From contig NW_006917093.1 of the NCBI RefSeq assembly GCF_000516985.1, positions 4,307,874 to 4,371,873 on the forward strand: a DNA stretch of 64,000 bases, in the 5' to 3' direction. Below the pieces are notes generated by a model. That model did not search any database. It saw only the letters and a list, made by a program, of their open reading frames with translations, and was not told the DNA's origin. A program made the position numbers and the translations under genes. Shown here one piece after another: positions 24,016-36,504 of the stretch (positions are counted from its first letter, which is position 1; each line of letters begins with the position of its first letter). The DNA comes from Pestalotiopsis fici W106-1 (Eukaryota; Ascomycota; Sordariomycetes; Amphisphaeriales; Sporocadaceae).

Positions 24016-24847
24016 ATGTCAGCATCAACACTCTTGCGCAGAACTATTCAGTCTTCTCTTAGACAACCAGCATTCCGCCCTTCGCAACTCTCCAAGCTTC
24101 GTCAATTCCACACAACATCGCCCAAGATGACTGTCCACAACATCGAAACGTATGTCGCGCGCCTCTATCCGTCTCTCTTGTCTGCCTCAACTCTACTGCC
24201 ATCAAACTCCCATTCCTTTGCTCTCCCTCTCCCTTGCCTTTCCCCGTCTCGCTTGCATGCAGGAAAGGACTGCGCCGTGAGCGGGAGCGAGTGAGATAGC
24301 TACCCCACCCTCTTGACCTCGGATGTGTGCGCATTGTACAGCACAACGTCATACCCCGTCATATTATCATATCCTCAAAAGAATGCCGCTGTGAAACATA
24401 CTGCTAACACTCGATGCCTCTTTTGTAGTGTTGATGCCTGGAAGCAGGCTCTCAAGGACAACAAGGTCGTCATGCTCGACTGCTTCGCTACTTGGTGCGG
24501 TCCCTGCAAGGCTATCGCCCCCATCCTGGCCAAGTGAGTACATTTCAAGCACAGCCTTCCTCGCCTTGAACTGGCCGATCCAGACCTTGAGTCGATCGAG
24601 CCCTGCTGGGGCATAACCACTTAGGAATAATGACTGACGTTGCTTAATCTCCAGCCACTCCAACGACGAGAAGTACAAGGATGTCTTCTTCGCCAAGATC
24701 GACGTCGATGACCTCCCCGAGCTGAGCCAGGAACTCGGCATCCGCGCCATGCCCACCTTCATGCTCTTCAAGGATGGCGAGAAGGCTGATGAGCTGGTCG
24801 GTGCCAACCCCAACGCTCTTGTCACCCTCCTCGACAAGGGCCTGTAA
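24016..24847 (+). CDS. Thioredoxin with mitochondrial-type leader
   Basis: This small dithiol oxidoreductase reduces protein disulfides with electrons from thioredoxin reductase. Three exons (24016-24149, 24429-24533, 24655-24847) give 143 aa. The active site WCGPC lies at residues 67-71, followed by 'AIAPILAK', the '[22 protein letters not shown]' block with the cis-proline, and '[18 protein letters not shown]'. Residues 1-37 are Arg/Ser/Gln-rich and free of acidic residues ([20 protein letters not shown]), with 'FHTTSPKM' resembling a processing site. Residue 38 is a second Met (MTVHNIET) that coincides with the start of a standard cytosolic thioredoxin. One gene could therefore feed both compartments through alternative starts. 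Intron 1 is long for the window (279 bp) and splits a Thr codon. Confidence 0.93.
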
Positions 24848-27800
24848 ACGAGAAAAGAGCTCCCTCTTTTCCCTATAAATCCACGTCTTCCGGCAATGCA
24901 TCGAACTTTCCGCAAGAAAGAAGTACGCCGAGTTTCGAGCATGAGAAAATGGACAGATGCGCCTGCAGAATAATTCCGCAATGATACCCAATATATCGGT
25001 ATTGCAGTCAGACAGTCCGTGTCACGACACGGGCCGTTGCGCGCGTTGGGTAGCATAGAGAAGCAAAGTAGATGATTAATCGAGATCTGCATTGTTAATT
25101 TCAAACATTCCGGAGCTTCGCCAATGCCATGGCCCAAGTTTTCCACAGGTTCCTACATATTGTGAAGTAACTATATCCGTTCTCTCATGATGGCAACCAT
25201 CCGCTCTATCCTCGATAGCCGCGAGCACCAAACAAGTATTCTGTAGACGACCTGTCAATTCTGTGATGAATGAAACATGGCTTGTCGTGTTTAGCGAAGG
25301 TCGTGAGCTTATTCCTGGTCAACCCTCCAGTCATCAGATACATAGTAAACGTCACGGCCTGTGACGGAAAGGGGCATTTCAAAATACAGTCTAGACGATT
25401 CTTATTAAACCATTAAAAGGGCCTAGAAAGAGAGATCACCAAGCCTCCATGGGCTTTGGATGCCTATACTAGGCCGTGACACTCTGCCGGCTAATGGAAG
25501 CGTAGAAGATGAAATATACTTGAGTCGGTAGTTGCTAATCATCAAACTGCTGGACCAGACAGTAACTTGGTCTATAATCACCTCAGTGGGTATGGTGTAA
25601 CGAATGATCTCGATGACCGAAAATAGGCACGTAGCGTCGTCAATATAGTCAATAGACGGTGTTGGGGAGTATCTGTTCCGTTTGCGCAGACCAAAGAAGG
25701 CTCATCGTGGCCCTCTGATTCTGAATTCTGAAACACAATTCCGAAGCAGGAAGAAGCTTGGAGACACAAGCTAGAAGATTCCAGGTTCATATAGAAAAAG
25801 CTCATGGTTTGCTACAGATCGGGTAAAGTTCCACGGACCATAACGTATAGGGGTTCGGAGTTCGGCATATGTAATGTTATAGGACGCCGATTGACTCAGA
25901 CGGACAACTACTTCGGGACAGCTGCCTAAACAAACACACGACTTTCTGTGATGAACCATGATACTTTTGTCTAAGCGTTTCTGCCTTTATCATCGAATCT
26001 CCAAAACATTAGCTGCAACACCAAGGCAGATAATTCTAGTCTTTCTGGTCTCCCAGATCTCATGTTCACAGCGGGCAAACCTCGAAACAGCATCATGTAT
26101 TGCGCGACTGTCCTCCCGTTGCGGTTCCGGCAACCTCATTGCAGGCATTCTTTCCAGCAACCAGTCCATCACAAGCCACCTGCATTCTTGCTTCCATCTT
26201 GGTATTGCTCGGATCAGGAAAGAGGTCCAGTCCAAGAACACAACTGAGACACAAGAACCATGCCGATGTTTCCCAATTTCCGCGAATTTCTACGCAAGCC
26301 GTTTCGGCCCCGATGGGTGGGGCTACAATGGCCGGGCTGCTCTCTGCCTGGGGGACTTTACCGGAGATTATAGAGCATCCGGCACCGCATTTTCGTTTAT
26401 AAATGGTCTTTGCTTGCTGGTTTGATCTCCTCCTCATGTGACGTCCTAGGCCTGGATCGAACACATTAACCCAAGGGAGGGGGATTCGGGAAGGATTCTC
26501 ATGGGTAAGGTAAGTTTGTGATTTGGGACCTCCTGTCGAACCGTTCGTTGACCAGGGGCATATTACCTACTACTGCACATAGTCTGCGGCACAGAACAGC
26601 TGACTCAGCCTTACACTTACGAACTGCATAGGGCATACCAATGTATACCCTTCATCATGGTTCAGTTCCTTGCCACTCGGGCCGAGCAGCAATATCTACG
26701 GGTTCATCTTCCTGTTCATTTGCTTCCAAGATACTACGGCAGCATCAAATGCTGTTCTACTCATCGCCAGCAGTCCCATCGAAATCCCGTCGAAGTGAGA
26801 TAGTGTCGCCTTGATCACATCATGAGGTTCCCTCGTTGGAGATCAGTCAAAAATCCCAAGAATCAGTTACTGGTAGGCTTGGGCAGCATACACAAGCCCA
26901 TCGTCTCTTTTCTTTGCCACGGACTCGAGACCATGAGGACTCTATCCGACAATACGCCGACCCCATTGCCCAATGAGAACCCAGACTGCCTGCCAGTTGT
27001 TCCTGTCCCTTGTGCATTGATAAGACGGACACTTGGAGCGAATGAATTGCGAGGAATAATGACAGCTTGATTGAGGCATGTACAAAAGTGCTGTCAATCA
27101 TGATGTGGTGTGTTGAGAGCATATTCATCCACAACCAGAGAAAACCACGTCATCAGGACTACGCTGCGTTTCGAGCCGCTATTGATTGTCATGGGTAACA
27201 ACAGCTTTGTACCACTAGCAAGCAACTGCTGATGTCGGTTTGCGAAAAGTACCACGTGGTGGTGTTATCTTGTCACAAATTCCAACTGACAGCCATGCGC
27301 ATTGCCTCGGTAACTTATCCGACTTGTGCAAGCGAAGAACAAGACGGAGGAGGGGGAGGAAGACGAATGAAAGACCACTTTGATTTCAATATGATAAGAT
27401 CATATGATAAGATCTCGGTGGCGTTCTGAAGCCACCCGTTCTTGCCGTTCAATCCGCGCATTGGCTTATCAGGAAGATGGGGGGAAAGAGTCTTGAGGTC
27501 TGGAACTTTTTTTTTTTTTTTCCTACCCTCCAGCAGTCGCAGCCCAGAAATTGGCCTGGCCCGTTGATGTTGGAAAGAGGGAAAAATCCGCCACGGATTG
27601 GGGGAACTGATATGCCATCTCCTCGCTTAACCGTGAGCGAGGTCGAAAAGGGTGGGAAGAAGCAGTTGCGCGATCAATGGGGTCCATGATGCAGTTGGAC
27701 TTTTCCGCCCTGGTTGCCACTTTCAAGCTGGAACACCGCAGACCCGACCGACTAGCTGGGGGAACATGATCACCTGGGACTCAAGATGCACTATTCAAAA

Positions 27801-30400
27801 ACGAAGCAGAAGACCCAAGCGAATGTCGTTATCTGCCCGCAAGATACCGAAGAGACATATCGAGTCTCAATTTTCGAGGGTTTTCTGACCAGACAGAGAG
27901 GCGACTTTACCAAGTGGCTGGTTATTCGGCTAGAATCGTCTGTATGGTGCGCACAAGGCATGCAAATATTGGCTGGTTATCAGAGCCAAGATTCCCTCAA
28001 TGCATACATTGATTCGGCCTATCCAACCTTGGGTAATCAGCCGCTTGTTCCAAGAGCTCCAACGGCCAGAAAGTCGACTGGGCACACAGAGACGACAAGG
28101 GGTGGCTGACCATGATGCCCAGAAACCCTCAAGGACGTGTGGCCAGCCGGGGTGGTTCGCGAACCATACCATACATGCAGCCTTCGGAGCTGCATATTCA
28201 CTCATGGCACTTTGTGCAAAGCAGGATACTAGTAGTACTGCGGTCACTTTCGTCTTACTTGAGGGGGTCGCTGACCAGCACAGGTATTCGGATGGGAGCC
28301 AACCGCCCTGATGGCAGTCTTGTGCAACCTCCCAATTATCCCCTCAAGAGGCGACATTTCAGAACTGACCACAAATCATGGCCACCAGAAATTGCGATAA
28401 CAACATTATATTGCTGGATGGATGGTTGATGGCCTCTGATAGGTAGTTGCGCTGTCGCCCGCGCCGAAGGGATGTGCCGCTTTTCCTTTAACGCGTGCCC
28501 AGAATGAGGGGCAAGACGATAAGTCGTGATCTGACCCTGTGTGTGTTTGCATGTTGCGCTGCTGCTCCGATCCCCATTCCATTCCATTTTCCCTCCCATC
28601 CCTTACTCCATGCATTGGGAGGTGCATTTGGAGGGAAACGGGGTGAGTCGCAATCTGGGCGTTGCAGGGGTGGAGAGTGGGATGAAATGATTGCCATGTT
28701 TGCTTGCACCTTTAGAGAGGTAGCAACGCTACTCTCTCTGTGTACAGCCTACAACATACAGGTTTGTGCACCCATCTCTTGTCTCAATCTCTGGCGCACT
28801 TTGGGTTTCGGCCTGTTCAGCTCACCCATCCACGGCGCCGCCGAACTATAGTGATGCTAACGAGCACTTTCTGCAAGGTGGGAAATTGTAAACACCTGGT
28901 GTTTCTTTTGACGTTGTACCTCATTCAGCAGGAGGGCGTCGTACCCGGTCGGCGCGACCTTGTTGCCAAGAACGCCGCCGAGCAGATGTAGCTGGTGAAC
29001 ACTCTCCAGCTGACGAAGCGGGTGGAACGTTTCTAGAAGCCAAGACAAACCCACGAAAGCCCAATCACGATCAGAGCCGGATGGTTGGATGCACCGTGGT
29101 CCTTTCTTTGCCCACCGTCCGCCCTCATGCAATGCAGCTACTAGGAGGCACTGGCTGGACTAGGGAGGGAGGGAAGCAAGGCCAGGCCCTTTCGCACATA
29201 CTCACCTAACCTACTATGTACTGTCAGGTCCATGTCGCATGCAAACCACTGAGCGCTGTGATTGGCGGATGAGGCAATTTACACGCGCTCGGGCGGGCAT
29301 ACACGCCAATTCAAGCGAGCGCAATTCGATTCGTCCGGGGTTATTATCTGGCCACGAGACATATTGGGACAAACGGGGGGATTTTTATTTCAGTTTTGCG
29401 AAAATAACCGGCACCGCCTGGCGTCTGTCTTTACATGGCATCGCGCGCAATGTCTCGAGATTGAGAAGCTCAATGTTACGGCCTCCTCTTTTGGGAAGTC
29501 AACCATGCGACTCCAAAATGGCGAGCTTGGCTAGCCGTCGAAACACCAATCGCTCGCATCCAGAGCCCGGCCCAAGCTGATCGGCGGCCCATTTGTCCCA
29601 AACCATGTACAACTCCCTCCGTGGACTGCCGTTGTACCCCTTCATCTACAACCCCCGGTCTATACATGGCACGCAGCTATATTCGTGCATGCAACACAAA
29701 GCTTCATGCTTGATTACTGGTATATCGGATGAAGTGCCTCCACTTTCTACCTCGATGCCATACAACGCCATTCTGACGACTGCACCTTATTCTGCCCGCC
29801 CATACCCCCCCGGCTCTCCGTATGCTGCCCTCCGGATGTCGAACCAAGCCCCGCGGGTGGCCAAGAGCTGGTCCCCCATATTCCAACTTGGCATTTTTCA
29901 TTGGCAGAGCATATTTAGCAGTTGTTATCTCTTCGTACTGGTCTGATTCTCGACCCTCCCAAATGTCTAAACTGGCCTTGTCTCGATTGAGAAGGTCGCT
30001 AGGAAGGACAAGAGTTGCACAAGACATTACCCAAATGCTATTCTTCCACTGCATCTAGTCGCTTGTCCCGATTGACGACGGTTCTCCGTTGTCATTGCTC
30101 GGTATCCTCGTCCACAGAACCCTTTGCCTTCCACGATCAGCAAGGCCCAGAGCGCCTCTTTGATCAACGCCAAGGGTCTGCTGCTAAGACCGCTGAGTTG
30201 CTGGAGCATGCATGGGTGTGCATGCCATTGTTGCCTCTATCTGATGTTGAGGTAGCGTGATCTCCCAATTATATGAGTTAGACCCTCCCGCTGCTGTGCT
30301 CTTGGGAATTTCCTTGACCTGTCTGTCTGTTGTCTTGCATTGCACCCTTCCAAACCGATCAAGTACGCTTCCCTTTGGAGCGTACACAACAATCGCAGTC
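24848..30400. other. 5.6-kb gene-poor intergenic region
   Basis: No gene could be supported. Open frames such as 25958-26425 (+) and 26093-26464 (-) overlap each other antisense and carry no motif. A 15-bp T run lies at 27507-27521. The last ~1 kb is the likely promoter and leader of the OPT transporter. Confidence 0.5.
27507..27521 (+). repeat. Poly-T tract
   Basis: Fifteen consecutive T residues in non-coding DNA. It is a possible nucleosome-depleted or promoter element, but no adjacent gene was identified. Confidence 0.6.
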
Positions 30401-33247
30401 ATGAGGTACCGAGGGCAGTCGGAGAACATTGTCTCCGCTGACAGCCACTCTGATGACAAGAATATGGCCGACGAGAAGTATGCCGCCGCCACCGTCGACG
30501 AAGAGCTCAACGGCTTTGAGCAAGCCATCGAATCGTGAGTAGACTCTCTGTCCACACATGACTTTCTCCTGGCTAACATCAAACGTTAGGGAGCTCAATG
30601 TCACGGAACAAGATCTTATCGAGGCCAAGGCTACGGCCGAGAGCATGACCCTGGAGGGTGTAAAGGCTGTACGTCTGATTATGATCACAGCTTGATCCCA
30701 ATAGACTGACGCTTCCCCCAAGCTAGCCGAGAATATCCTCAAGATCCACAAGCATGATCCCAACTTTCCCCATACGATTTTGGAAAAGATTCAGGAGTTT
30801 TTGTGTAAGTCGAGTAACGCCGCTGAGAGGCATTGAGCTGATAGTCGACTACTAGCCACCCCTGACGTCTTTGAAAACCCCGAAAAACACAATGAGCTTA
30901 TTTGGGAGATGAAGCTGGAGGCTGCACTCGTCACCAACAACTCCCCGTACGCCGAAGTCCGTGGTGTGGTCGATAACATTGATGATGTCGATACTCCTTG
31001 CTCGACTGTGCGTGCATGGTCTATTGGCATCTTCTTCTCGGTCGCTCTGGCCGCAGTCAACCAGTTATTCTCAGTCCGCAACCCACCCATTAGTGTTACT
31101 TCGAACGTTGCCCAACTGCTTGCGTTCCCGATGGGTAAGGCGTGGGAGAAGATCGTCCCAGACTGGCGTTTCACTCTTTTTGGCGTTCAGCACAGTCTCA
31201 ACCCTGGGCGCTTCAACAAGAAAGAGCACATGCTTATCGCCCTGATGGCTACTGTGGCTCAGAGTCTGCCTTACACCCAGTACATCATCTGGACCCAAGT
31301 TCTGCCATTCCAGTTCAACCAGCAGTATGCCAGAAGCTTTGGTTATCAGATTCTTATTGGTCTCTCGACAAACTTTATCGGTTACGGTCTTGCTGGTCTG
31401 ACCAGAAAGTTCCTGGTCTACCCAGCATACTGTTTGTGGCCGGCTTCACTCGTCACAATCGCGCTGAACTCGGCTCTCCACAAGGAATACAACATTCCCG
31501 TGCTGGGTCCGTTCAAGAAGATCTATCGCGCATCGAGATACCGATTCTTCTTTTACGCATTCACCGCCATGTTTGTCTACTTTTGGTTCCCCAATTTTAT
31601 CTTCCAGGTCTTGACCTATTTCTCATGGATGTCCTGGATCTCTCCCAACAACCACACCCTGGATATCCTGACTGGCTTCAACTCTGCTGGTTTGTTCAAC
31701 CCATGGCCGACTTGGGACTGGAACATTGTCGCATATACTGGTACGGACCCTCTAATGATTCCTGCTTTCTCAACTTTCAACACGGTTGCTGGTGGATTCA
31801 TCTTCGGCCTGATCATCATCGCTGTCTACTTCACCAACACATGGAACACTGGATACATTGGTATTGTCGACAATCACGTTTTCGATCACTTTGGCGCAAG
31901 ATACAATGTGTCTCGAGCTCTTGATGCACATGGAATGTACGACCATGAAAAGTACATGGATTACTCGGCCGCTTACCTTGGAGCTGCTAACACGATTGTC
32001 TATGGTGCCTTTTTCGGAGTGTACGCATCTGCCATTACCTATGTGGCAATATTCCACCGTTACGAAATTGCCATGGGTTTCAAGAGTTTGTTCAAGGCAT
32101 TCTCATTCAAGAAGAAGAAGAGAAACACAGATGCAGATGGAATTGCCGAGATTGAGGGAGAGTACAGCGATATTCACATGAAGCTCATGAGCAAGTATCC
32201 CGAGGTTTCCGAAATCTGGTACTTGGCTGTGCTGCTCATTGCCGCAGCTTGCGGTTTTGCAGGTATCCTTGCCTGGCCGACGTACACCACCGCCGCGACC
32301 GTTCCTTATGGTGTCCTCCTCGCCTTGATCTTTGTTATCCCTGTCGGTGTCATCAAGGCCATGACTGGTATCGAGGTCACACTGAACGTTTTGGCCGAGT
32401 TCATCGGTGGCATGTTTGCACAGGGCAACGCTTTGGCCATGAACTACTTCAAGTCGTTTGGTTATGTCACCTGCGCACACGCTGTAGGCTTCGCCAATGA
32501 CTTGAAGATGGCTCACTACCTGAAGATCCCACCATGGCACACCTTTGCCGCCCAAATGGTCGGCACGCTCGTCAGCACCTTTGTTGCCACCGCCGTGATG
32601 CAATATCAGATCAACATTGAGAACATTTGCACGACGGCAGCTCCCATGAGAATGACCTGTCCTGGACCTTCCACCTTCTTTACTGCGTCCGTCCTCTGGG
32701 GAACGATTGGCCCCATCAAGGTCTTTGGACCCCAAGGTCAATATGGTGCTCTCCTTCTGGGCTTCCCTCTCGGTGCTTTGGTGGTGCTCATCTTCTGGGG
32801 TTTCACGAAGAAGTTCCCCAACAGCCGACTGCTGCGCCAGATCCACCCCGTTGCCATCTGGTACGGTGGTCTCAACTGGGCACCCTATGGATTCTCTTAC
32901 ATCTGGCCTGCCGCTCCTATCGCATGGTTGTCTTGGATCTATGTCAAGCAGCGTTATCTCGCTTTCTGGTCAAAGGTATGTTTCCATTTTCTTGTTTTGA
33001 TAGAGATTTTCAAATGTCTAACAATTTTATACAGTACAACTTTGTCCTTTCGGCCGCCTTTTCGGCTGGTATCGCAATTTCAGGCATTGTCATGTTCTTC
33101 ACTGTTGGTTGGTACGGCATTACAATCGACTGGTGGGGCAACACTCAGCCATCTGTTGGCTGCGAGGGTGAAACTTGTACGCTGAAGACCTTGGCCGATG
33201 GAGAGCGATTCTACCCATGGTGGAACAGCTGGGTCGGTGCTCCGTAA
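30401..33247 (+). CDS. OPT-family oligopeptide transporter
   Basis: This proton-coupled membrane transporter imports tetra/pentapeptides, glutathione or metal-chelate peptides. Five exons (30401-30534, 30590-30668, 30723-30804, 30856-32975, 33035-33247) give 875 aa. The first ~125 aa form a hydrophilic acidic N-terminus including 'HDPNFPHTILEKIQEFL'. Signature blocks follow: 'NSPYAEVRGVVDN.DD', 'R.W.IG..F', 'NQLFSVRNPPI', 'GRFNKKEH.LI', 'SLPYTQYIIW', 'NTAVGG'-like 'FNTVAGG', 'GNALAMNYFKSFGY', 'DLKMAHYLKIPPW' and 'PVAIWYGGLNWAPYGFSY'. The C-terminus is 'FYPWWNSWVG'. About 14-16 helices are expected. The three tiny 5' exons restore the frame exactly (phases 2, 0, 1, 0). The PTR2/ISP4-type branch is likely, but substrate cannot be read from sequence. 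Confidence 0.95.
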
Positions 33248-34223
33248 GCCGATTGTAGCATGGTTGGGAGGGATTAGTACGAGGTGTCATGTACGATGTG
33301 ACGCATTCACGGATCGCTGTTGGCGTTCAGTCAGGTGATGAGACGGCTTTTTTCCGCAGAGAAGTGTAGCGGTGGCTGTTGTTCCTGGGTACGCGGGACA
33401 TGACACATGTCAGTAATCATTGTAAGCTGTATAATAAATTATATCAATGCAACGATCACCTATATAATGTGCGCGCATAAGGATAACTTCATGCCGGGGG
33501 AAATAAGCCACCAAGTACAATGCAAGAACGGTCTTCTGAAAAAGCGCCATCCTAACGTGCGTGAAAGTCGGCTATCGCCATGTTCCATGATTGTTCTACG
33601 ACTATATTCTAACCTATTCGAGATTAACTTTTGGCGTCACGAACACGGGATCTTCCCCGTAAAAAACCTTAACGTGGGCGATCCCACATAGCCGAAGCGA
33701 ACCTTGGCAAATCTTGTCACCTTCCCCATGAGTTGAGTACATCGTGTGTGTGGCTTTTCCGCTAGCTCACGGCGCGGGCGCACGCGGCTGACGGGCACGA
33801 TACCATGGTTTCGGGTTGCCACTCCACAAAGGGTCACGATTCTCGAGGGACTTTTGGGTTGGACACCGACGGTGCAGATGGCTTATGACCGAGTCACAAA
33901 CGACCCAATGCTGGAGGTCTTTTGGAGGTGATATACGGATGTTACATATGATCTGATTCCCGTCCTCTGTTGCTCAATCAGTACAATGCTTGGAACTTTT
34001 GGACAAGACATACGAACTATGCATATAGTCAGTTGAAAGGAAACATGGGATGAGCGGTGTCGATGTACAGTTGATGTGTACAGTAGCGATTCATGGCTAG
34101 CCATTTGCCTCTTGGTTGGAATACCAACAGCTGAGTATTCTCCGGATATCTGTCGATTCCCATGGGACATTTTCTCTGTTCTTCTTTTTTTCTTTCTGCT
34201 GGCATGATTCTCCCGAACTTCTA
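33248..34223. other. Convergent intergenic region, no gene seen
   Basis: This ~1-kb gap lies between the 3' ends of the OPT and SLAC1/TDT genes and should carry both terminators. Short overlapping frames have no motif. Confidence 0.4.
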
Positions 34224-35608
34224 TTATTTTGTCGCATCTTCGTCTTTTCCAGGCCACATGATACGGCCAGTGACGACAGCCTTTACGTGCAATGCAATGT
34301 CCATCAGCCAGAACACAAACAGGAGCACCGTCATAATCGTACAAACCCACTGTATCGCGGCCCATTCCAGCACATTGCCGATGAACCCCGTGGCAATGGT
34401 GAAGCCTACGTTGGGGAAGATGATGGCCCACCACGACAGTTTAAATCCCATCTGGGGCGCCGCGAAGCGCCCGTCTCGGTAGGGGAGGGCGACGGGTAGG
34501 TTGGCCATGAGGGCGACGGCAAATACCCAAAAGGCAAACAACCACAGGAAGATACTCGCCCAGTCGGCGACAATCTGGAGAACCTCGATGCCCACCGGGT
34601 GCGTTGCAAAATACGCATAGTTGCTAGGCAGGGCCTGCGAGCAGCCAATGAGCGACACAATGGTATACCCGGCCGACCCGACGGGCATGAACAAACCCGG
34701 GCGCTGGTCCGGCGGACTCAGACCGCTGACCCAGAGGGTGCCCAGGAACCATGGCATATAGATCATACATAGAATCCAACCAAGCCCCTGATACGCGATG
34801 CCGGCCACGATGATGGGCAGCCTCTGTGCGGGCGGCTGCTGCTGGGCTATGGACGCCGCAATGGTGCCCGTGAGCATGACGTTGAAGACGGTGAAGAAGA
34901 TGGCCGGATTCATCTTGAAGACGTCCAGGCGCCTGTAGAACAGGATGACCGGGATGGTCGTGCTGTAGATCAAGGTACAGGCTGCGTAGATCCAGAACAA
35001 TACGCGCACGACGACAATGATCCAAGGTCCCGTGTGTGGAACACCAAACCTCGATACTGGGAAACAGGTCTCGGGTCAGTATTTCCATTTCTTGTGTTTG
35101 TAGATGGTTTGGGTCAACTATTTGCTTTCCAATGCAGTGACCAAAAAGAGTAATCGCACGAGCATAGCTTACTGCATATTATTATGGTCGCGCACGAGAG
35201 GAAAAAGGGCCCAACAAACAAGCACTCGGGAACCGTGGTCATGGACTTTTTAATGGTATAGGGATGCAAATAGAAGCGCGTCAGCATGGCGGCGCAAAAT
35301 ACGGCAAAGAGCACCAGATTCAAAATGAAGACGACGGCGCCCGCCGTCTGCAGTCCGTGAAACTGGTGCGGCGTCTCAGACAGCAAGATGGCGATGCCGC
35401 CCGTCGACTGGGTACCGGTAAAGTTGGCCCAGGTGAAGTGCTCGATGCGTTCCCGGAAGCCGATCTTGCCGGAGCCGGCGGGTTTATTGTTGTTGTTGTC
35501 GTCGTCGAGACTACCACTGCTGTTGCCGCCGCCGCCGCTTCCGCTTCCGCCTCCTCCTCCTCCGTCCTCGCCGCCATTGCTGCTTTGCAAGTTGGCCTCG
35601 ACCACCAT
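34224..35608 (-). CDS. SLAC1/TDT-family anion transporter (malate or sulfite type)
   Basis: Two exons (35173-35608 and 34224-35056, 116-bp intron) give 422 aa. The protein belongs to the tellurite-resistance/dicarboxylate/SLAC1 family (ten helices), which in fungi includes malate permease Mae1 and sulfite pump Ssu1. The family's first helix appears as 'RIEHFTWANFTGTQSTGGIAILL', then 'TPHQFHGLQTAGAVVFILNLVLF', 'RFYLHPYTIKKSM', 'PECLFVGPFFLSCATIII', 'ISRFGVPHTGPW', 'FVFNVM'-like 'FFTVFNVMLTG', 'GLFMPVGSAGYTIVSLIG' and 'AIIFPNVGFTIATGFIGN'. Residues ~10-45 are a Gly/Ser/Asn/Asp homopolymeric spacer (microsatellite-coded). ATG 35608 was chosen because the 53 residues in frame upstream look non-conserved and include 'HEFPPEER'-type junk. 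The intron donor GTAAGC and acceptor CCCAG restore 'CISRFG'. Malate versus sulfite specificity cannot be told. Confidence 0.88.
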
Positions 35609-36504
35609 CACTGCCGATTGCCGCTTTGGTTGTCCCACGCCGAGAGAAAGAGATGTGATGTTAAATGGAAGCAGCCTTGAATATTTTGTTGTTGCTTTGT
35701 CCACTGTAGTAATCCTTTCTTCGGGGGGGAACTCATGAGCCAATCGCCGCCCCACGCGCAAAGTCAATATTGCCCCTCAGCCCGGCAATTGCCCATACTG
35801 TAGACGGGAATACCTAGTCTTGACGCATCAATTCCCGTTGGAACTGCTAAATATCTTGCTTATGCCGGAAAATCAGAAATGACTTTATCATCATTTGGCG
35901 TGAATGCTGTCGTTAGCACTCATGCTTTTGAGCCCATGTGCCGAGTCAAATGTACGATATACTAAATGGTATTGACGACTATGTACCTACTCTCTCTTCT
36001 TATGCGTACTTCTATTATTGTGTCTGGGACCACTAATTATATTGCTTTAGCTGCTGCCTCGATTGCTCCTTGACACGACCAGTGTCTGAAAATAAGGAGT
36101 AAAATTAAAGATGGTCTACATCTACGAAAATAATGTGTGCAAACAGACTTAAACAATCCTTCCCATTGTGTCACCCGCAGGGTGCCACACAACCCAGTCA
36201 CACTGTGGCGCATCACTCCTGCTGCATTCTTATACTCTCATCCTCGAGCAGGCACATCTTGATTTCCGCATCCGAAACGTGTGCGTTCGCGCGCAGACGG
36301 CCCTCGAGATACTTTAAGTGAGTTAAACACTCGTCCCAAAGAACTAAGGGGGTGGGTTAGAATATATGCTCGTCGTGTGGGGGTAGAAGCCACCAATTGA
36401 TGACGCTCCAGACTTCGGGCAGAGGTTCGCAACTACTGCTGCCACTGAAAAAGTCGTGCAGAGCCGTACCAAGCGTTTCGAGGCTGCTTAGGAATCGATC
36501 CTTG
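35609..36504. other. Intergenic, no gene seen
   Basis: About 0.9 kb lies upstream of the SLAC1/TDT gene and downstream of the leftward GTPase gene. It holds the transporter promoter. No open frame with a recognisable motif was seen. Confidence 0.4.

Noticed and set aside
25958..26464. Overlapping + and - frames of 155 and 123 codons
   Set aside because: They are antisense to each other with no recognisable domain. Neither can be preferred.
35264..35680. 138-codon + strand frame with Val/Ala/Ser repeats
   Set aside because: It is antisense to exon 1 of the SLAC1/TDT transporter, which has clear family motifs.
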